64,000 nt of DNA. Source: an uncultured bacterium (GTDB lineage Bacteria > Krumholzibacteriota > Krumholzibacteriia > LZORAL124-64-63). The notes below the pieces were generated by a model that was given only the letters and a program-made list of their open reading frames with translations, searched no databases and had not been told where the DNA came from. The stretch covers positions 90,468 through 154,467 of the forward strand of contig CAIWHK010000018.1 of NCBI GenBank assembly GCA_903912525.1. The letters are read 5' to 3'. The stretch's first letter is position 1, and each line of letters starts with the position of its first letter. The translations under genes and the position numbers were made by a program. Below are positions 10,101 to 15,399 of this stretch, piece by piece.

Positions 10101-10262
10101 GAGAAGACCATCGACCCGCGCACGGGCCAGAAGATGACCTGCGACAGCTGCCATGACCCGCACGGGACGCAGTTCGTGCGGTTCCTGCGCGAGGATCCCG
10201 AAGGCAAGCTCTGCGTCGGTTGCCACACCGACAAGCTGCGTCCGAAGCGGACTGGTTCGTAG
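7134..10262 (+). CDS. Giant multiheme c-type cytochrome (42 CXXCH motifs)
   Basis: A 1042-aa secreted cytochrome. The GTG at 7134 is chosen because AGGAGG (7121-7126) lies 7 bases upstream; the open frame begins slightly earlier. A signal peptide (cleavage near GAAG, residue 35) is followed by 42 CXXCH sites counted by hand, the first at about residue 42, the last about 15 residues from the end. The chain is about 20 copies of a 45-50-residue unit: VHAPL, about 8 residues, CxxCHDPHG, a PxLL segment, then LCxxCH. This is the paired CXXCH (doubled CXXCH) family architecture. Each unit supplies two further His (in VHAP and DPHG), enough for bis-His ligation of every heme. With one heme per 25 residues it should act as a long electron wire in the periplasm or at the surface. 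It follows a dedicated isomerase gene by 20 bases and ends at tandem hairpins. Confidence 0.93.
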   Translation: MDRFIAVRPGSARALKAALVLALVACLHAVPAGAAGFKTKGCVDCHQEALKKTPAKNAHQPFAARDCEGCHRRHGVIGKLVLKNTGKDLCLECHKDLVGVTKRAVVHDPLRKGDCTGCHSPHGSGQPNLLPAAGAASCYKCHDAKPYQRKNVHQPLAKGGCAACHDPHGSENAGLLKLPGDQMCLSCHADAGKLAKSHKVQGAVTGCVSCHDPHSADGEYLQYAVLHAPMADGDCAQCHDVSPGAASGALVVPAAELCVQCHDDPATRTVAHPPAAEHECLQCHAPHGSARPALLVAGERKVCLDCHDKPPFERSVQHAPAAEGACTTCHDPHGGERPKLLKDETNTICASCHDGILPAATATGVVVHAPLAKQACSVCHEPHSANHKALLRREAGTLCLGCHTKVQMELAAEYTHDVVARGECLACHKPHTSDQPGLLTKAPAALCAGCHADLSKQPEGGTLHAPAADGACLDCHLPHGGDERALLRQAVAPTCAACHEVGKPSGAAWQGHKPVADGACTACHDPHRSTRKVLLVADKDKLCGLCHEDIAAPKGAASIHPPSQGECLECHLPHGGQGPAFLREAAPALCFRCHDEKGADFVEKHRGRDAAKMDCLGCHEPHNATMPGLLVAKAHPPFADRDCASCHQSPEPIVNQTPVCAQCHDSLPDAAAKGQTVHAPFGEGDCSACHNPHVSRGEHFLKKATTAAVCAACHDPADLTPKPELAHTPVREGRCEACHSPHASAQPKLLRLPAGELCTSCHKPIEELKKLPVVHAPLKTGACTRCHDPHGGPVAMNLIAETKVLCVKCHAPAALPAKHKGFPVADADCAGCHTPHASKRANLPHPNMHQPYAQGNCAACHVGATKATKAAQPALCFGCHAAMKEDLKSGTLHAPLTGEKACTVCHSPHTAPNEPLLPRPQAAVCGACHQDKVDTNRKAAHRHPETDGKLCTICHDPHLAAENAADGSKAPEVCLNCHTYRDHTDHPMGEKTIDPRTGQKMTCDSCHDPHGTQFVRFLREDPEGKLCVGCHTDKLRPKRTGS

Positions 10263-10274
10263 TCAAAACGCCCC

Positions 10275-10302
10275 TGCGGCAGGGCTCTGGAACCCTGCCG
10301 CA
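10275..10302 (+). terminator. Hairpin after the giant cytochrome gene
   Basis: TGCGGCAGGG (10275-10284) pairs perfectly with CCCTGCCGCA (10293-10302) across an 8-base loop, 13 bases after the stop codon. The following bases are only weakly T-rich, so it may stabilise the 3' end or assist the better terminator just downstream. Confidence 0.5.
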
Positions 10303-10319
10303 TGGCTTTCCAACCCCCT

Positions 10320-10358
10320 GCGGCAGGCCGGCAAACACGGCCTGCCGCTTTCTCTTTC
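10320..10358 (+). terminator. Rho-independent terminator
   Basis: GCGGCAGGCCG (10320-10330) and CGGCCTGCCGC (10338-10348) form an 11-bp perfect stem with a 7-base loop, followed directly by TTTCTCTTTCT. This is a canonical intrinsic terminator ending the transcript of the barrel-to-cytochrome genes. Confidence 0.85.
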
Positions 10359-10379
10359 TGAATAACCCCGTTAAATGTA

Positions 10380-10491
10380 GGATATATCACAAGTTACATT
10401 TTGAGACCGAAAGTCATATGCTCCACCCGAATCCACGTTTATTTTTTGGCGTATCGGTTGACATCGTCCGCGCGTGTGATATGATATATCC
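10380..10491. repeat. Paired GATATATC palindromes around the NHL promoter
   Basis: The 8-bp palindrome GATATATC occurs at 10381-10388 and 10483-10490, each followed within 10 bases by ACAAGT; flanking G and C make it a 9-bp inverted pair (GGATATATC and GATATATCC). The second copy overlaps the -10 and likely transcription start. An operator pair is plausible. Confidence 0.4.
10458..10485 (+). promoter_or_regulatory. Near-consensus sigma70 promoter
   Basis: A perfect -35 TTGACA (10458-10463), 16 bases, then TATGAT (10480-10485) preceded by TGA, which makes an extended -10. It lies after the strong terminator and about 65 bases before the NHL-protein start, so it opens a second transcription unit in the island. 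Confidence 0.75.
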
Positions 10492-10550
10492 GTGACAAGT
10501 GAGCCGGGATTACCGGCCGAGCCACGGGCCCCATGACAAGAGCGTGACGA

Positions 10551-11537
10551 GTGAACCCCCTGCACCCGAAAAACCATCCCGCGAAGGCCGCCATGGGTGT
10601 TGCTGTGTTAACAGCAGTGCTCGGCGCAGCCTCGTTCGCGATGGCTTCGGGGACCACCGGGATGGTCACCATCCGTTACGAAGGCGCGCTCGCACTGTCC
10701 CAGAACCACGATGGGCGCGCCCGCCCGGCCGCCGTCACCTGCGATGCCTTTGCCGGCGAGATCTGCGTGACCGATGCCGCCTACAGCGCGCTGCACCTCT
10801 TCAACGCGGCCGGCGCCGAGACCTTCCGCACCGGGGGCTTTGCGAACGTCACCGCACCCAACGACGGCGCGGTCGATCATGAAGGCCGCCTGGTCGCCAT
10901 CTCGCTGGTCGACGGGCAATCGTCGGCGATCGCCCGCCTCGACGTCTACGGCGAGCCCGACGGCTACCGCGTCGAGCGGCCCGCCACGGATTGGCGCCCG
11001 ACCCACCTGCTCGTCACCCGCGACGGCCACTATGTCACGGTCGACGGTACGTCCGGCCTGATGGCCAAGCACGATGCGGACACCGGCGCCGTGCTGTGGG
11101 CCAGGACCATCGGCGGCGGCGTGGGCGATGACGCCTCGCTGGACATGAACCTGGGCCGCCCCGCGCAGATGCCCGACGGAACATTCAGCGTGCCCGGCGG
11201 CAACCTGCACGTGATGCTCGTGGTCAGCGAAGACGGCGAGCAGCTGGAGACCTTCGGCCGCGTGGGCTCGTCCCCCGGTCGCATGGTGTACCCGGTCGCC
11301 GCCGCCGCGGGCCCGGGCGGGACGCTGCTGGTGCTCGACCAGCTGCGCCACAAGATCATGGCCTTCGACGGCCAGCATGAGTTCCTGAGCGAATACGGTT
11401 CGATCGGCGACACGCCGGGCGCCTTCTATTACCCGGCATCGATGGCGACGGACGGCAACGGCCACCTCTACGTGGCGCAGTCCTTCCGCAGCCTGGTTCA
11501 GGTATTCAACGTCCAGGCTGACGGGACGGCTGAATAG
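10551..11537 (+). CDS. Secreted NHL-repeat beta-propeller protein
   Basis: A 328-aa exported protein read from a GTG at 10551; an ATG 42 bases later (MGVAVLTAVLG) is an alternative that shortens only the pre-hydrophobic tail. After the signal peptide (cleavage near AMASG) come repeated blades of about 45 residues, such as RPAAVTCDAFAGEICVTDAA, WRPTHLLVTRDGHYVTVDGT, VYPVAAAAGPGGTLLVLDQL and YYPASMATDGNGHLYVAQSF, each ending with a strand like the NHL consensus. The last blade reads LVQVFNV. It sits immediately before the OmcS-like gene. From memory, an NHL-repeat protein gene also neighbours omcS in Geobacter sulfurreducens, which suggests a conserved helper in filament assembly or anchoring; its biochemical job is unknown. 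Confidence 0.8.
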   Translation: MNPLHPKNHPAKAAMGVAVLTAVLGAASFAMASGTTGMVTIRYEGALALSQNHDGRARPAAVTCDAFAGEICVTDAAYSALHLFNAAGAETFRTGGFANVTAPNDGAVDHEGRLVAISLVDGQSSAIARLDVYGEPDGYRVERPATDWRPTHLLVTRDGHYVTVDGTSGLMAKHDADTGAVLWARTIGGGVGDDASLDMNLGRPAQMPDGTFSVPGGNLHVMLVVSEDGEQLETFGRVGSSPGRMVYPVAAAAGPGGTLLVLDQLRHKIMAFDGQHEFLSEYGSIGDTPGAFYYPASMATDGNGHLYVAQSFRSLVQVFNVQADGTAE

Positions 11538-11541
11538 ATAT

Positions 11542-11559
11542 GCCCGGCCTCGGCCGGGC
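11542..11559 (+). terminator. Hairpin after the NHL gene
   Basis: GCCCGGCC and GGCCGGGC form an 8-bp stem around TC, immediately after the stop codon, followed by TGGTTTGG. The T-tract is poor, so it may attenuate rather than fully stop transcription into the OmcS-like gene. Confidence 0.45.
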
Positions 11560-11718
11560 TGGTTTGGGGAGAGGTTCGTGGAAGGCATCGTTGCTAGGTG
11601 GATGGCTCGTTCAGCGTCGATCCTGCCTGGCCTTCCGGCAACGGATCGGCAAAGTGTCACTCGTAACGGGACCGCGCCGTCGTGCGGGACCAGCAAACTT
11701 GCTCCTGGAGGCTCACTC
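11560..11718 (+). promoter_or_regulatory. Long untranslated leader of the OmcS-like gene
   Basis: About 160 bases lie between the hairpin and the GTG start. I find no good -35/-10 pair. Several short complementary G/C-rich runs (for example around 11625-11640 and 11670-11690) could fold. In Geobacter, GEMM riboswitches control several cytochrome genes, but the conserved GEMM core is not recognisable here. Treat as an unassigned leader. Confidence 0.25.
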
Positions 11719-12807
11719 GTGAAGACTTTCATCAAGATCGCCCTGGTGCTGACGCTCGCCCTTTCGGCCAGCTCCGTGCTCGCGTTCCATGATGGTGGCG
11801 TCGCCTACTGCGCCGGCTGCCATACCATGCACAACAGCCAGAACGGCGCTGTCGTCGACGCCCTGCATCCGGCCGGCAACGAGTTCCTGCTGAACACCGG
11901 CACCCCCTCCGACACCTGCCTGCGCTGCCATGCCAACTACGGCCAGTTCATGAACGGCCAGGGCTTCGGCGCCGGCGGCGACTTCTACTGGGTGACGCGC
12001 ACGTTCACCTGGGGTTCGACGGGCATCAGCAAGGGCGACAGCCACGGCCACAACGTCGTCGCCCCCACCAAGGGCATCGCGGCGGACGTGACGCTGACCA
12101 CGGCTCCTGGCGGCACCTTCTCCGGCGCCAACCTGGGCTGCACCAGCTGCCACGACCCCCACGGCAACGAGAACTTCCGCCTGCTGTACGGCAGCGACCT
12201 GGGCCCCTTCTACGCGGGTGGCCGTTATGACTTCGCGAAGCCGGCCCCGATCGCCAAGGGCAACAGCCGTCGCACCTACTCGGGCACGGGCATCGAGACC
12301 AACGGCGCGCACACCGTGTACATCAGCGGCATGAGCGACTGGTGCGCGAACTGCCACCAGAACTTCCACGATGACAACACGACCAACTTCGTGCACCCGA
12401 CGCACGAGCTGGGTTCGTCGATCGCCGCCGCGTACAACGCGTACGTGAGCTCCGACGACATGACCAGCGGCACGTCCGCCACGTCGTACATGGGCCTGGT
12501 CCCGTTCGAAGACGTGCAGGCTGACGTCGCGACCGTGAACACGCTGACGAACACCGCCGGCCCCGACGGCGCCGACGAAGTCATGTGCCTGACCTGCCAC
12601 CGCGCCCACGCCTCGCCGTTCGCGGATGCCGCGCGCTGGGACAACAGCGTCATGCTGATCTCGCAGTCGCACCCGCTGGCCACCGACACCGGTTTCATCC
12701 AGACCGACGTCGACCGGAAGTACTATGGCTACACGTTCTCCGCGAACCAGCGTTCGCTGTGCAACAAGTGCCATGCCAAGGACTACAACGACCACAAGCT
12801 CTACTAG
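11719..12807 (+). CDS. OmcS-like hexaheme cytochrome (putative nanowire subunit)
   Basis: A 362-aa secreted cytochrome read from GTG 11719, with GGAGG 7 bases upstream. The signal peptide ends at about residue 22 (VLA, then FHDGG). Six CXXCH sites lie at 31, 67, 141, 209, 290 and 348. The protein parallels Geobacter sulfurreducens OmcS along its length, as recalled: FHxGGVAxCxGCHTMHNS at the mature start, GGDFxWV, GHNxVA, TTAPGGT before CTSCHDPHG, GMSxWCANCH, an APFE-like VPFED, CLTCHRAHAS and LCNKCHAKD at the end. OmcS polymerises into micrometre-long heme filaments in which hemes touch across subunits, so this is probably a filament subunit conducting electrons outside the cell. At least 13 further His give candidates for distal ligands. 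It is slightly shorter than OmcS. Filament formation is inferred. Confidence 0.88.
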   Translation: MKTFIKIALVLTLALSASSVLAFHDGGVAYCAGCHTMHNSQNGAVVDALHPAGNEFLLNTGTPSDTCLRCHANYGQFMNGQGFGAGGDFYWVTRTFTWGSTGISKGDSHGHNVVAPTKGIAADVTLTTAPGGTFSGANLGCTSCHDPHGNENFRLLYGSDLGPFYAGGRYDFAKPAPIAKGNSRRTYSGTGIETNGAHTVYISGMSDWCANCHQNFHDDNTTNFVHPTHELGSSIAAAYNAYVSSDDMTSGTSATSYMGLVPFEDVQADVATVNTLTNTAGPDGADEVMCLTCHRAHASPFADAARWDNSVMLISQSHPLATDTGFIQTDVDRKYYGYTFSANQRSLCNKCHAKDYNDHKLY

Positions 12808-12838
12808 GAGCCGACTGGTCTGATTGTTGACCTTGTGG

Positions 12839-12869
12839 CGGGCCCCGCGGAGGAATTCCGCGGGGCCCG
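12839..12869 (+). terminator. Strong hairpin after the OmcS-like gene
   Basis: CGGGCCCCGCGGA (12839-12851) pairs with TCCGCGGGGCCCG (12857-12869), 13 bp with a 5-base loop. No T-run follows, so it could act as a transcript-stabilising or attenuating structure that lets the nanowire subunit be made in excess of the gene behind it. Confidence 0.55.
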
Positions 12870-12874
12870 TCCGC

Positions 12875-12914
12875 TTGACAGGGCTGGCCGGAATGCCTTC
12901 TATCGTGGTAGAAT
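12875..12914 (+). promoter_or_regulatory. Weak candidate promoter for the heptaheme paralogue
   Basis: TTGACA occurs at 12875-12880 and an extended -10, TGG then TAGAAT, at 12909-12914. Their 28-base spacing is too long to work together, so either the extended -10 acts alone or the -35 match is chance. Confidence 0.25.
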
Positions 12915-12955
12915 TGTGCGACAGGGCTGTACCGTATCCCCGTGAGGATCCATCG

Positions 12956-14104
12956 ATGACGCTGATCCGTCCGGAATCATCACCCCGCCCGGGCACCACC
13001 TGGATGCGACCCATCGTCATTGCCCTGGTCGGCGTGGGCAGCCTTTGCGCCGCGGAGCCGGTTACGGCCGCCCCCGTGCACGGGGGCGGCGTCGGCTCGT
13101 GCGGCCTGTGCCATATCATGCACGACGCCGCCGCCGGCGAAATCGCCCTCGACGGAACACGGCCGCTGCTGGTCGCCGCCTCGGCCACCGACCTGTGCCT
13201 GACCTGCCACGGGAACAACGGGGTCTTCGGACTGGCCCCGACCCTGCCGCCGGCCGAGCGCGGGGCCGGAAACTTCACCTGGCTGCTCGAGGACAACCTG
13301 AACGATGCCGCCGGCGGCGCCGCGGCCCCCATCCGGGGCCAGGCGGCCGGCCACAGCATCGCCTCCCCGGCCCGCGGCACCAATGCCGACACGCGCTGGG
13401 ACCACGCCCCGGGCGGCACGTTCCCGTCCGCCCTGCTCGGCTGCACCAGCTGCCACGACCCGCATGGAACCGACAGCTTTCGCATGCTCAACGGGGCGGG
13501 CCCCGTCCAGAACGGCGCCACCACGTTCCTCTATCCCGCACCGGTGGCCGAGGGCCTGGACATCACCAATGCCGGCGCGACGGAATCCCGGACCCAGCAC
13601 ACCGCCTACCGGTCCGGCATGACGCAGTGGTGCGCCAACTGCCACGGCTTCTACCACGACGAAGGCAGCGGCGCCGCGTTCGAGCATCCGGTCGACGGCA
13701 ACCTCGACGGCGACGTCCGTGAACGCTACAACCGCTACGAGGGCGATGTGAGCCCGGGGACAGGTTCCAGCGCGATGGCGTACATCCCGCAGGTGCCCTT
13801 CGAGGGATCAACGACGTCCGTGACGGGCACGAATGGGCCCACCTCGAGCGATCGCATCATGTGCCTGACCTGCCACCGCGTGCACGGTTCGTCCGCCCCC
13901 GCGTCCGGACGCTGGGATTTCCGGGTGTACCGACTGGCCGATGACGGGGTCGTCTCCGGCTCGTATCCGCTGCCGAGTCCGTATCCCGGTGTTGGGCAGG
14001 GGCAGCTTTGCAAGAAGTGTCATGCCGTGAGCCACGAAGAGGGGCGCGCATGCGTGAGCTGCCACGGGCGTACCGGGGCGTCACCCTTCCCGGCGATCCG
14101 TTAG
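12956..14104 (+). CDS. OmcS/OmcT-family heptaheme cytochrome
   Basis: A 382-aa secreted cytochrome; ATG 12956 has GAGG 8 bases upstream. It is a clear paralogue of the preceding OmcS-like protein, with the same landmarks in the same order: HGGGVGSCGLCHIMH at the mature start, GHSIA, APGGTFPSALLGCTSCHDPHG, GMTQWCANCH, VPFEGS, CLTCHRVH and LCKKCHA. CXXCH sites are at 49, 81, 163, 226, 303, 352 and 366; the seventh lies in a C-terminal extension of about 25 residues absent from its neighbour. In Geobacter omcS is likewise followed by its paralogue omcT, so the arrangement is conserved. It could be a minor filament subunit, a cap or an adaptor. Its TAG stop (14102-14104) touches the left end of an insertion sequence, so the C-terminus may have been changed by that insertion. 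Confidence 0.85.
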   Translation: MTLIRPESSPRPGTTWMRPIVIALVGVGSLCAAEPVTAAPVHGGGVGSCGLCHIMHDAAAGEIALDGTRPLLVAASATDLCLTCHGNNGVFGLAPTLPPAERGAGNFTWLLEDNLNDAAGGAAAPIRGQAAGHSIASPARGTNADTRWDHAPGGTFPSALLGCTSCHDPHGTDSFRMLNGAGPVQNGATTFLYPAPVAEGLDITNAGATESRTQHTAYRSGMTQWCANCHGFYHDEGSGAAFEHPVDGNLDGDVRERYNRYEGDVSPGTGSSAMAYIPQVPFEGSTTSVTGTNGPTSSDRIMCLTCHRVHGSSAPASGRWDFRVYRLADDGVVSGSYPLPSPYPGVGQGQLCKKCHAVSHEEGRACVSCHGRTGASPFPAIR

Positions 14105-14130
14105 TTGTGCCGCCATGATTGTGTCCGGCC
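14104..14130 (+). repeat. Left terminal inverted repeat of the IS
   Basis: Starts GTTGTGCCGCCATGATTG and ends GGCC. The first base is also the last base of the heptaheme cytochrome stop codon. Confidence 0.75.
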
Positions 14131-14168
14131 GCGCTGCAGATCGGCGCGGCTGGTTCTCTACCGCCCGC

Positions 14169-15284
14169 TTACGCCGCGTATCGCAGGTCATGCCGCCGCT
14201 GCCGCGGCAACGCCCGCGTGATGACATCCCGCCAGTAGTATTCCACCCAACGCTGCGGCAGGCTGGTCCGACTGACAAACAACCGCCGCTCCAGCAATTC
14301 ATCGATGGTGACACGGTGATCGATTGATCCCCGCGCCTGACCGGGCGTCGGGCTCCGGGGTCGTTTCTCCCGCCGGCTCTTCATGTAGTTCCGCCACACC
14401 AGGAACACAGCCAGTCGCTCGGCGCTCGCCTGCCGACGTTTCGACCATGCGATCGTCTCCCGCTTGTGGTTCGCGCTGCTGTGCCGCAACACGAGATCTG
14501 CCAAGTTGACCGGGAACAGCAGGTTGTTGGCATCGCGACGATCCTTGCTCGAAGTCACCAGGTGCATCACTTCGCATCTGAGTGCCTTGATTGCCTGCGG
14601 ATAGGCCCGATGATCATCGCTCAACACGGTCAATCGAGGCTGGGAGCCGGCAACCACCTCAAGGAGGTGCTTCACATCCTTGAACACGGCCTTGGGATCC
14701 GGTCGGCCAAGAGCCGCTTCCAGCCGCTCCCGCTTGCACTTCTGGTCCGTCGTCATCTTCCCAGATCGGCGGACCTCGCTGTCGGTGAAATAGACGATGA
14801 AGTCGGACTCGGGCTCGATGGCCAGGTGGTGGTGGAACGGCCAGTACTGGGAGTGCTCGAAGGTGACGAAGCCGTCGATGGCCACCCGCTGGGCCGGCTG
14901 GGCTGCCTGCATCGCGGCGGCGTGGTAAAGCAGGCAATGGCGGCCAAGGCGGGCGAGCTGGCGGTCGATGGTGGAAGGGGCCACACGGAGGTCCCTGGCG
15001 ATCTGGCGATTGGCCATGCACCCGGTGGTTTTGGTCAGGAGCTGCGGCAGGACATCGGGCCGCTTGAGCCAGTATGAGGTGGCAAAGGTCTGGGTGCTGA
15101 AGGACCGATGGCAATGAAGACAGAGGAACCGCTGGATACGGTGCGGGGCCACCTGTCTACCGAAGGTGCCAATGCGCTTGAAGCGCCACTGTGCACCCAA
15201 CTGCAAGTGATACTTACAGTTGGCATTGGGGCAATGGGGCGGAACCAAGACTTCGCTGGAATTGTGCATGCCCGACCGGGGCAT
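14169..15284 (-). CDS. IS1-like transposase
   Basis: About 371 aa if read from ATG 15284; the open frame extends upstream through the right inverted repeat, and no strong ribosome site decides the start. Near the N-terminus is a zinc ribbon (HCPNANCKYH, then about 35 residues later CLHCHRSF) like that of IS1 InsA/IS1595 transposases. A helix-turn-helix-like stretch follows (NRQIARDLRVAPSTIDRQL). Catalytic-core candidates are the Asp in VAIDGFVTFE and the Asp pair in VLSDDHRAYP, with a later Arg/Lys-rich HKRETIAWSKRR segment resembling the end of the IS1 core. The gene looks intact and ends 65 bases before the left end of the element. The exact IS family needs a database comparison. Confidence 0.75.
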   Translation of the reverse strand: MPRSGMHNSSEVLVPPHCPNANCKYHLQLGAQWRFKRIGTFGRQVAPHRIQRFLCLHCHRSFSTQTFATSYWLKRPDVLPQLLTKTTGCMANRQIARDLRVAPSTIDRQLARLGRHCLLYHAAAMQAAQPAQRVAIDGFVTFEHSQYWPFHHHLAIEPESDFIVYFTDSEVRRSGKMTTDQKCKRERLEAALGRPDPKAVFKDVKHLLEVVAGSQPRLTVLSDDHRAYPQAIKALRCEVMHLVTSSKDRRDANNLLFPVNLADLVLRHSSANHKRETIAWSKRRQASAERLAVFLVWRNYMKSRREKRPRSPTPGQARGSIDHRVTIDELLERRLFVSRTSLPQRWVEYYWRDVITRALPRQRRHDLRYAA

Positions 15285-15290
15285 GGACCA

Positions 15291-15317
15291 GGCCAGACAC
15301 AATTTCGATGGCACAAC
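15291..15317 (-). repeat. Right terminal inverted repeat of the IS
   Basis: Its reverse complement starts GTTGTGCCATCGAAATTG and ends GGCC, matching 21 of 27 bases of the left end. Confidence 0.75.
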
Positions 15318-15336
15318 CATTTCGATGGCACAACCA
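15303..15336. repeat. 17-bp tandem duplication at the IS right end
   Basis: TTTCGATGGCACAACCA occurs twice without a gap (15303-15319 and 15320-15336), so the outer part of the right inverted repeat is duplicated. Confidence 0.85.
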
Positions 15337-15342
15337 AGAAAG

Positions 15343-15372
15343 AAGGCCGCGCCATTTTCATGGCGCGGCCTT
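15343..15372 (-). terminator. Terminator of the secDF transcript
   Basis: A 13-bp perfect stem (AAGGCCGCGCCAT, 15343-15355, with ATGGCGCGGCCTT, 15360-15372) and a 4-base loop lies 28 bases past the secF stop. On the minus strand it is followed by CTTTCTTGG. It also separates the IS from secF. Confidence 0.75.
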
Positions 15373-15399
15373 TGTCGAGTTACAGCGGCAACCGCCGGA

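Larger units (their letters stand above)
14104..15317 (-). mobile_element. Insertion sequence with IS1-like transposase
   Basis: An element of about 1.2 kb delimited by imperfect 27-bp terminal inverted repeats: 14104-14130 and the reverse complement of 15291-15317 agree at 21 of 27 positions, both beginning GTTGTGCC and containing ATTGTGTC then GGCC. It holds one transposase gene on the minus strand. No target duplication is evident; the outermost 17 bases of the right end are duplicated just outside (15320-15336), which may mark the true end or a past rearrangement. Confidence 0.8.

Noticed and set aside
6609..10226. A 1205-codon open frame antisense to the isomerase and the 42-heme cytochrome, plus 771- and 432-codon frames on the same strand
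   Set aside because: They are shadows made by the repetitive, GC-rich heme units; the + strand has a signal peptide, ribosome site and 42 CXXCH motifs, while the antisense products are low-complexity Arg/Ala/Val or Trp/Ser repeats.
11560..11718. A GEMM (cyclic dinucleotide) riboswitch before the OmcS-like gene
   Set aside because: GGCAAA and GCAAA runs occur, but the conserved core spacing and helices could not be matched, so it is reported only as an unassigned leader.
12875..12914. A full sigma70 promoter using TTGACA before the 7-heme gene
   Set aside because: The only good -10 is 28 bases away, far beyond a workable spacing, so it is kept as a weak candidate only.
14466..15077. A + strand open frame opposite the transposase
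   Set aside because: It lies inside the insertion sequence on the wrong strand and shows no known motif; the zinc ribbon and DDE-like residues are on the minus strand.
14094..15345. Target-site duplication flanking the insertion sequence
   Set aside because: Bases before 14104 do not match those after 15317 or after 15334.
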